Shown here: piece by piece, positions 60,554 to 64,000 of the stretch
Numbering within the stretch: position 1 is the stretch's first letter
Layout of the letters: each line of letters starts with the position of its first letter
Program-made: the position numbers and the translations under genes
DNA from: Roseateles depolymerans
Lineage (GTDB): Bacteria; Pseudomonadota; Gammaproteobacteria; Burkholderiales; Burkholderiaceae_C
Direction: 5' to 3'
NCBI GenBank assembly: GCA_003241055.1
Contig: QFOD01000004.1
Span: forward strand, 1 to 64,000
Length of the DNA stretch: 64,000 bases
Notes under the pieces: generated by a model
Databases searched by the model: none
What the model was told of the DNA's origin: nothing
What the model saw: the letters and a program-made list of their open reading frames with translations, nothing else

Positions 60554-61990
60554 TTATTGCGCGGGCTTGGCTTCGGCCTTGCGCTCGGTGGCGGTCTTGG
60601 AAACCAGCACCGGCTTGCCCTGCAGCTGGTTCAGCGCCTGGGTCAGCGGGAAGTCTTCCGCGGAGCCAAATTCCGGCAGCGGCTTGAGCTCGTTGCGCTT
60701 GCTCTCGGCTTCCAGTTTGGCACGGGCTTCCTCGCGGGCCTTTTCGCGTTCCTTGTTGGCGGCCTCGTCCTCGGGGCCGTTGTTCAGGTGCTTTTCGAGG
60801 TCGGCCTCGCGGGTGCGCAGCGCGGCGAAGACATTGCCCTCGGCAGTTTCGTCCAGCATGACGTCGGGCACGATGCCCTTGGCCTGGATGGAGCGGCCGC
60901 TGGGCGTGTAGTAGCGCGCGGTGGTGATCTTGATGGCGGTGTCCGGGCCCAGCTGGCGCACGGTCTGCACCGAGCCCTTGCCGAAGGTCTGGGCACCCAT
61001 GATGGTGGCGCGGCGGTTGTCCTGCAGCGCGCCGGCCACGATCTCGCTGGCGCTGGCCGAGCCTTCGTTGACCAGCACCACCAGCGGCACGGTCTTGAGC
61101 GCGATCGGCAGGCGGCGCAGCGGGTCGTCGCCACCACGGCGGCGGTAGTCGTCCGGTGAGGCCTTGAAGACGGCCTTGGATTCGGGAATCTGGCCGTTGG
61201 TGGACACCACCTCGACATCGCGCGGCAGGAAGACCGACGAGATGGCGACCGCGCCTTCGAGCAGGCCGCCCGGGTCGTTGCGCAGGTCCAGCACCAGGCC
61301 CTTGAGCTTGGGTTCCTGCTGGTAGATCTCTTCGAGCTTCTTGGCGAAGTCCTCGACCGTGCGGTCCTGGAACTGGCTCACGCGGATCCACGCGTAGCCC
61401 GGCTCGATGACCTTGGCGCGCACGCTCTGGACCTTGATCTCCTCACGCGTGATCGTGATGGGGAAGCTGCGGTTCTCGGCCTTGCGGAAGATGGTCAGCT
61501 GCACCTTGGTGGCCGGCTCGCCGCGCATCTTCTTGACCGCCTGGTCCAGCGAGAGGCCGCGCACCGCGGTGTCGTCGATCTTGGAGATCAGGTCGCCGCT
61601 CTTGAGTCCGGCGCGGAAGGCGGGCGATCCCTCGATGGGCGAGACGATCTTCACCAGACCGTCCTCCATGCCGATCTCTATGCCCACGCCGACGAAGCGG
61701 CCGGTCGTACCTTCGCGGAATTCCTTGAAGCTCTTCTTGTCGAAGAACTGCGAATGCGGATCCAGCCCCGACACCATGCCGGCGATGGCATCGTTGATGA
61801 GCTTCTTCTCGTCAACCGGCTCCACGTAGTCGCTCTTGACAATGCCGAATACGGCGGCGAGCTGCTGCATTTCTTCCAGCGGCAACGGCGACAGACTGCT
61901 GCGCGCGTTGGCCTGGAGTTGCATCGTGGTGAGCGCACCCGCCACGGCGCCGAGGGCAACCCAACCGGCGACTTTCAATTTGGAGCTCAT
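60554..61990 (-). CDS. ctpA: C-terminal processing serine protease (S41)
   Basis: 478 residues. An N-terminal signal/anchor (KLKVAGWVALGAVAGALTTM) sends it to the periplasm. A PDZ domain (about 95-180; GIEIGMEDGLVKIVSPIEGS) precedes the catalytic domain, where NEGSASASEIVAGAL holds the serine (about residue 313) and FGKGSVQTVRQL the lysine about 25 residues later. The Ser-Lys spacing is that of CtpA/Tsp proteases. The Lys/Glu-rich C-terminal tail (AANKEREKAREEARAKLEA) is highly charged. It trims periplasmic or membrane proteins. It is the convergent partner of the MFS gene. Confidence 0.95.
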   Translation of the reverse strand: MSSKLKVAGWVALGAVAGALTTMQLQANARSSLSPLPLEEMQQLAAVFGIVKSDYVEPVDEKKLINDAIAGMVSGLDPHSQFFDKKSFKEFREGTTGRFVGVGIEIGMEDGLVKIVSPIEGSPAFRAGLKSGDLISKIDDTAVRGLSLDQAVKKMRGEPATKVQLTIFRKAENRSFPITITREEIKVQSVRAKVIEPGYAWIRVSQFQDRTVEDFAKKLEEIYQQEPKLKGLVLDLRNDPGGLLEGAVAISSVFLPRDVEVVSTNGQIPESKAVFKASPDDYRRRGGDDPLRRLPIALKTVPLVVLVNEGSASASEIVAGALQDNRRATIMGAQTFGKGSVQTVRQLGPDTAIKITTARYYTPSGRSIQAKGIVPDVMLDETAEGNVFAALRTREADLEKHLNNGPEDEAANKEREKAREEARAKLEAESKRNELKPLPEFGSAEDFPLTQALNQLQGKPVLVSKTATERKAEAKPAQ

Positions 61991-62165
61991 GGCCGAGTCC
62001 TATGGGCAAAAACGTCCTGTTCAAGGGGCTTGACAGGTGAAGCAAGTGTAAGGGCAGGGCCTGGACGGGCGCCTCGATTTACCCCACGGCAACCCTTCAA
62101 TTCAGTGAGGCATTGATGGATTTAACGCGGCCGCCCCTGAGGGAAGTCATGCTGCCGGCTGTTGC

Positions 62166-63479
62166 TCAGTTCAGCTGGGTCAGCAGCGTCAGGTTGGCCA
62201 GCGTCACCAGGCCGAAGATGGCCCAGGCCCCCAGCTTCAGTGCCAACGGGTTGGCGAACTGCCCCATCAGCCGGGTGTTGCTGCTGAAGCGGATCAGCGG
62301 CCAGATCGCGAAAGGCAGTTGCAGGCTCAGCACCACCTGGCTGCCCACCAGCAACGGCCCCACGCCGCCGTCCCCGAGCCATGCAATGCCCAGCGCCGCG
62401 GGGATCAGGGCCAGCGCGCGCGTGGCCAGGCGGCGCTGCCAGCAGGGGATCTTGAGCTTCAGAAAGCCCTCCATCACCACCTGCCCGGCGATGGTGCCGG
62501 TGAACGTGGAGCTCTGCCCCGCCGCGAGCAGCGCGATGCCGAACAGCAGTGAGGCCAGTGTGCCGCCGACCAGCGGGTCCAGCAGGTGGTAGGCGTCCTG
62601 CAACTCGGTGACGGGGGGCTTGTCGGGCCCGTGGAAGGCCGATGCCGCCAGCGTCAGGATGGCCGCGTTCACCAGGAAGGCGAGCGACAGCGAGACCACG
62701 GTGTCCAGCGTCGACAGCCGGATGGCGTCGCGCAGGCCGGACGGCGTGGCGGCAGGGCGGCGCGTCTGCACGATGGAGGAGTGCAGGTAGAGGTTGTGCG
62801 GCATCACGGTGGCGCCCAGGATGCCCACCGCCAGCAGCAGGGCCTGAGGATCGCGCAGCCCTTGCGGGTTGGGAATCAGCCCCTGGGCGGCAGCCCGCCA
62901 GTCCGGTCCGACGAGGACGAGCTCGGCCGCGAAGCACAGCCCGATGGTGGCCACCAGACCCAGCACGATGGCCTCGACCTGGCGGAATCCGCGTCCCTTG
63001 AGGCCCAGCACGATCAGCGTGTCCAGCGCGGTCAGCCCCACGCCGGCCAGCAGGGAGACGCCCAGCAACAGGTGCAGCGCCAGCGCCGTGCCGAGCACCT
63101 CGGCGACGTCGCAGGCGATGATGGCCAGTTCGGCCAGCAGCCATTGCAGGCGGCGAACCGGCGCCGGGTAGTGATCGGCACACAGCTGGGCCAGGTCTCG
63201 CCCGGTGGCCAGGCCCAGGCGCAGGGCCAGCGTCTGCAGCAGCATGGCCGCGAGGCTGGATGCCAGCACCACCCACAGCAGGGCCATGCCATAGCGCGAG
63301 CCGGCTTCGATGTCCGTGGCCCAGTTGCCGGGGTCCATGTAACCAACGGCGATCAGCAGCCCTGGGCCAGCCACCTTGAGCAGGCGTTTCCAGGCCGGCA
63401 AGCCCGCCGGTATCGGGATGGAGCCGTGGACTTCGGAGGGACAGAAGGGCGCGGTGGCCGTGGTGGGCAGGCGAAACAT
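62166..63479 (-). CDS. mntH: Nramp-family divalent metal transporter
   Basis: 437 residues with about 11 membrane segments. The helix-1 metal motif is in GYMDPGNWATDIEAGSRYGM (DPGN) and the helix-6 motif in GATVMPHNLYLHSS (MPH), both required for metal coordination. Manganese or iron uptake with protons is the expected role. The gene is divergent from the partial sensor at the right edge, 50 bp apart. The 175 bp between it and ctpA shows no small gene or clear terminator. No Mn-specific regulatory site was recognised. Confidence 0.93.
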   Translation of the reverse strand: MFRLPTTATAPFCPSEVHGSIPIPAGLPAWKRLLKVAGPGLLIAVGYMDPGNWATDIEAGSRYGMALLWVVLASSLAAMLLQTLALRLGLATGRDLAQLCADHYPAPVRRLQWLLAELAIIACDVAEVLGTALALHLLLGVSLLAGVGLTALDTLIVLGLKGRGFRQVEAIVLGLVATIGLCFAAELVLVGPDWRAAAQGLIPNPQGLRDPQALLLAVGILGATVMPHNLYLHSSIVQTRRPAATPSGLRDAIRLSTLDTVVSLSLAFLVNAAILTLAASAFHGPDKPPVTELQDAYHLLDPLVGGTLASLLFGIALLAAGQSSTFTGTIAGQVVMEGFLKLKIPCWQRRLATRALALIPAALGIAWLGDGGVGPLLVGSQVVLSLQLPFAIWPLIRFSSNTRLMGQFANPLALKLGAWAIFGLVTLANLTLLTQLN

Positions 63480-63529
63480 CCGTTGATTGTCGAATGATCA
63501 CGACGCCAGGCCGCCGGTGGTCGCTTAGC

Positions 63530-64000
63530 ATGCCCTGGGTAGATTCCCATCCCCGACGTGTGCCCTACGCCCGACAAAACTACCGCTTTGCACGGCTGCT
63601 GATCCTGGCCAATCTGCTGGTGCTGGCCTTGCTGGGCGCCGCCGTGGTGCAGGCCTTGCAGGCCAGCCGGGCGTCCTATACGGACAAGGCACGGCAGACC
63701 ACCGAGGCACTGGCCCGATCGGTCGGGCAGGGGGTCGGCGCCGAGCTGAGATCGGTGGACATTGCGCTGCTCAATGTCGACAGGGAATGGCAGCGCCTGT
63801 CGTCGCTTGTGCCGAGCTCACCGGCGCTGCTGCGCGCCCTGCTCGACGAGCAGCGCGCCCTGGTGGCACGTGTGGATGCGATCCATCTCAGCGATGCGAA
63901 CGGGCGCGTGCTGACGGACGACGACGTCCCGGCGTTGCAGATCGGCGAGCAGAGCTTCTTTCAACAGGCGCGCGACAAGCCCGACCTGCTGGCGGTTTCC
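63530..64000 (+). CDS. Membrane sensor protein, N-terminal part (runs off window)
   Basis: 157 codons from ATG 63530 (GTG 63560 is an alternative) to the window edge with no stop. One membrane helix is at about residues 21-41 (LLILANLLVLALLGAAVVQA). It is followed by a periplasmic region resembling a dCache/PDC sensor start, with TDKARQTTEALARSVGQGVG, then VDAIHLSDANGRVLTDDDVP and ESFFQQARDKPDLL-like features (here EQSFFQQARDKPDLL). Such N-termini belong to histidine kinases or diguanylate cyclases; the output domain lies outside the window. It diverges from mntH. Confidence 0.75.
   Translation, partial: MPWVDSHPRRVPYARQNYRFARLLILANLLVLALLGAAVVQALQASRASYTDKARQTTEALARSVGQGVGAELRSVDIALLNVDREWQRLSSLVPSSPALLRALLDEQRALVARVDAIHLSDANGRVLTDDDVPALQIGEQSFFQQARDKPDLLAVS

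Overview
The window is a high-GC stretch of bacterial chromosome with densely packed genes, many joined by 4-bp ATGA or GTGA overlaps. The protein families and local gene orders (fmdB-DUF502-aspS, nudB-endonuclease-clsB, hutUH/hutCDIGF with the HutF/HutG route, an EpsL-type outer-membrane protein) point to a betaproteobacterium of the order Burkholderiales, perhaps the Rubrivivax/Leptothrix/Roseateles group. The taxonomic placement is inference. I see no rRNA, tRNA, CRISPR array, phage or intact insertion sequence.

Region 1 (1-28.3 kb) is a large surface/exopolysaccharide (EPS) locus of the Wzx/Wzy type. The left plus-strand block runs from the end of a GDP-fucose synthase gene through a CgeB-like glycosyltransferase, a Wzx-like flippase, a Wzy-like polymerase, two GT4 transferases, a GT2 transferase, a WcaI-like transferase and an SGNH esterase-like protein. 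Two minus-strand genes of apparently lower GC follow: a GT32-type transferase and a large beta-helix lipoprotein. A second plus-strand block holds UDP-glucuronate 4-epimerase, UDP-glucose dehydrogenase, kdsA, a gene-free 700-bp stretch, another GT2 transferase and a WcaF-like acetyltransferase. A long minus-strand block reads from 28.3 kb down to 19.7 kb: undecaprenyl-phosphate sugar transferase (WcaJ-like), EpsL-like outer-membrane protein, galE, manC, then rfbB-rfbD-rfbA-rfbC. Together these genes can supply UDP-Gal, UDP-GlcA, UDP-GalA, GDP-Man, GDP-Fuc and dTDP-Rha, and can start, assemble, flip and polymerise a repeat unit. Wza/Wzc-type export genes are not in the window and may lie to the left.

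Region 2 (28.4-38.6 kb) is housekeeping: ubiJ-ubiB (ubiquinone), a sodium:solute symporter, fmdB-like zinc ribbon, DUF502 membrane protein, aspS (probably non-discriminating) with a clear terminator, a CsgG/HfaB-like lipoprotein, nudB, an endonuclease/exonuclease/phosphatase protein and clsB (cardiolipin synthase).

Region 3 (38.6-46.5 kb) is the histidine-utilisation locus. hutU-hutH diverge from hutC-hutD-hutI-hutG-hutF around a 59-bp gap carrying a likely HutC operator. The hutD/hutI junction looks rearranged: hutI lacks its usual N-terminal segment and the hutD frame runs on into hutI.

Region 4 (46.5-64 kb) mixes signalling and metabolism: a chemoreceptor, an asparaginase II-type gene overlapping a TPR-GGDEF gene, a DUF429 protein, a TonB-dependent receptor, a class II glutamine amidotransferase, arginase, a LOG-family protein, a REC-GGDEF response regulator, moeB, an MFS transporter, a C-terminal processing protease, an Nramp metal transporter and the start of a membrane sensor cut by the window edge. 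No clearly undescribed system was found. The most unusual items are the beta-helix lipoprotein inside the EPS locus, the hutD/hutI junction, and the TPR-GGDEF/asparaginase overlap.
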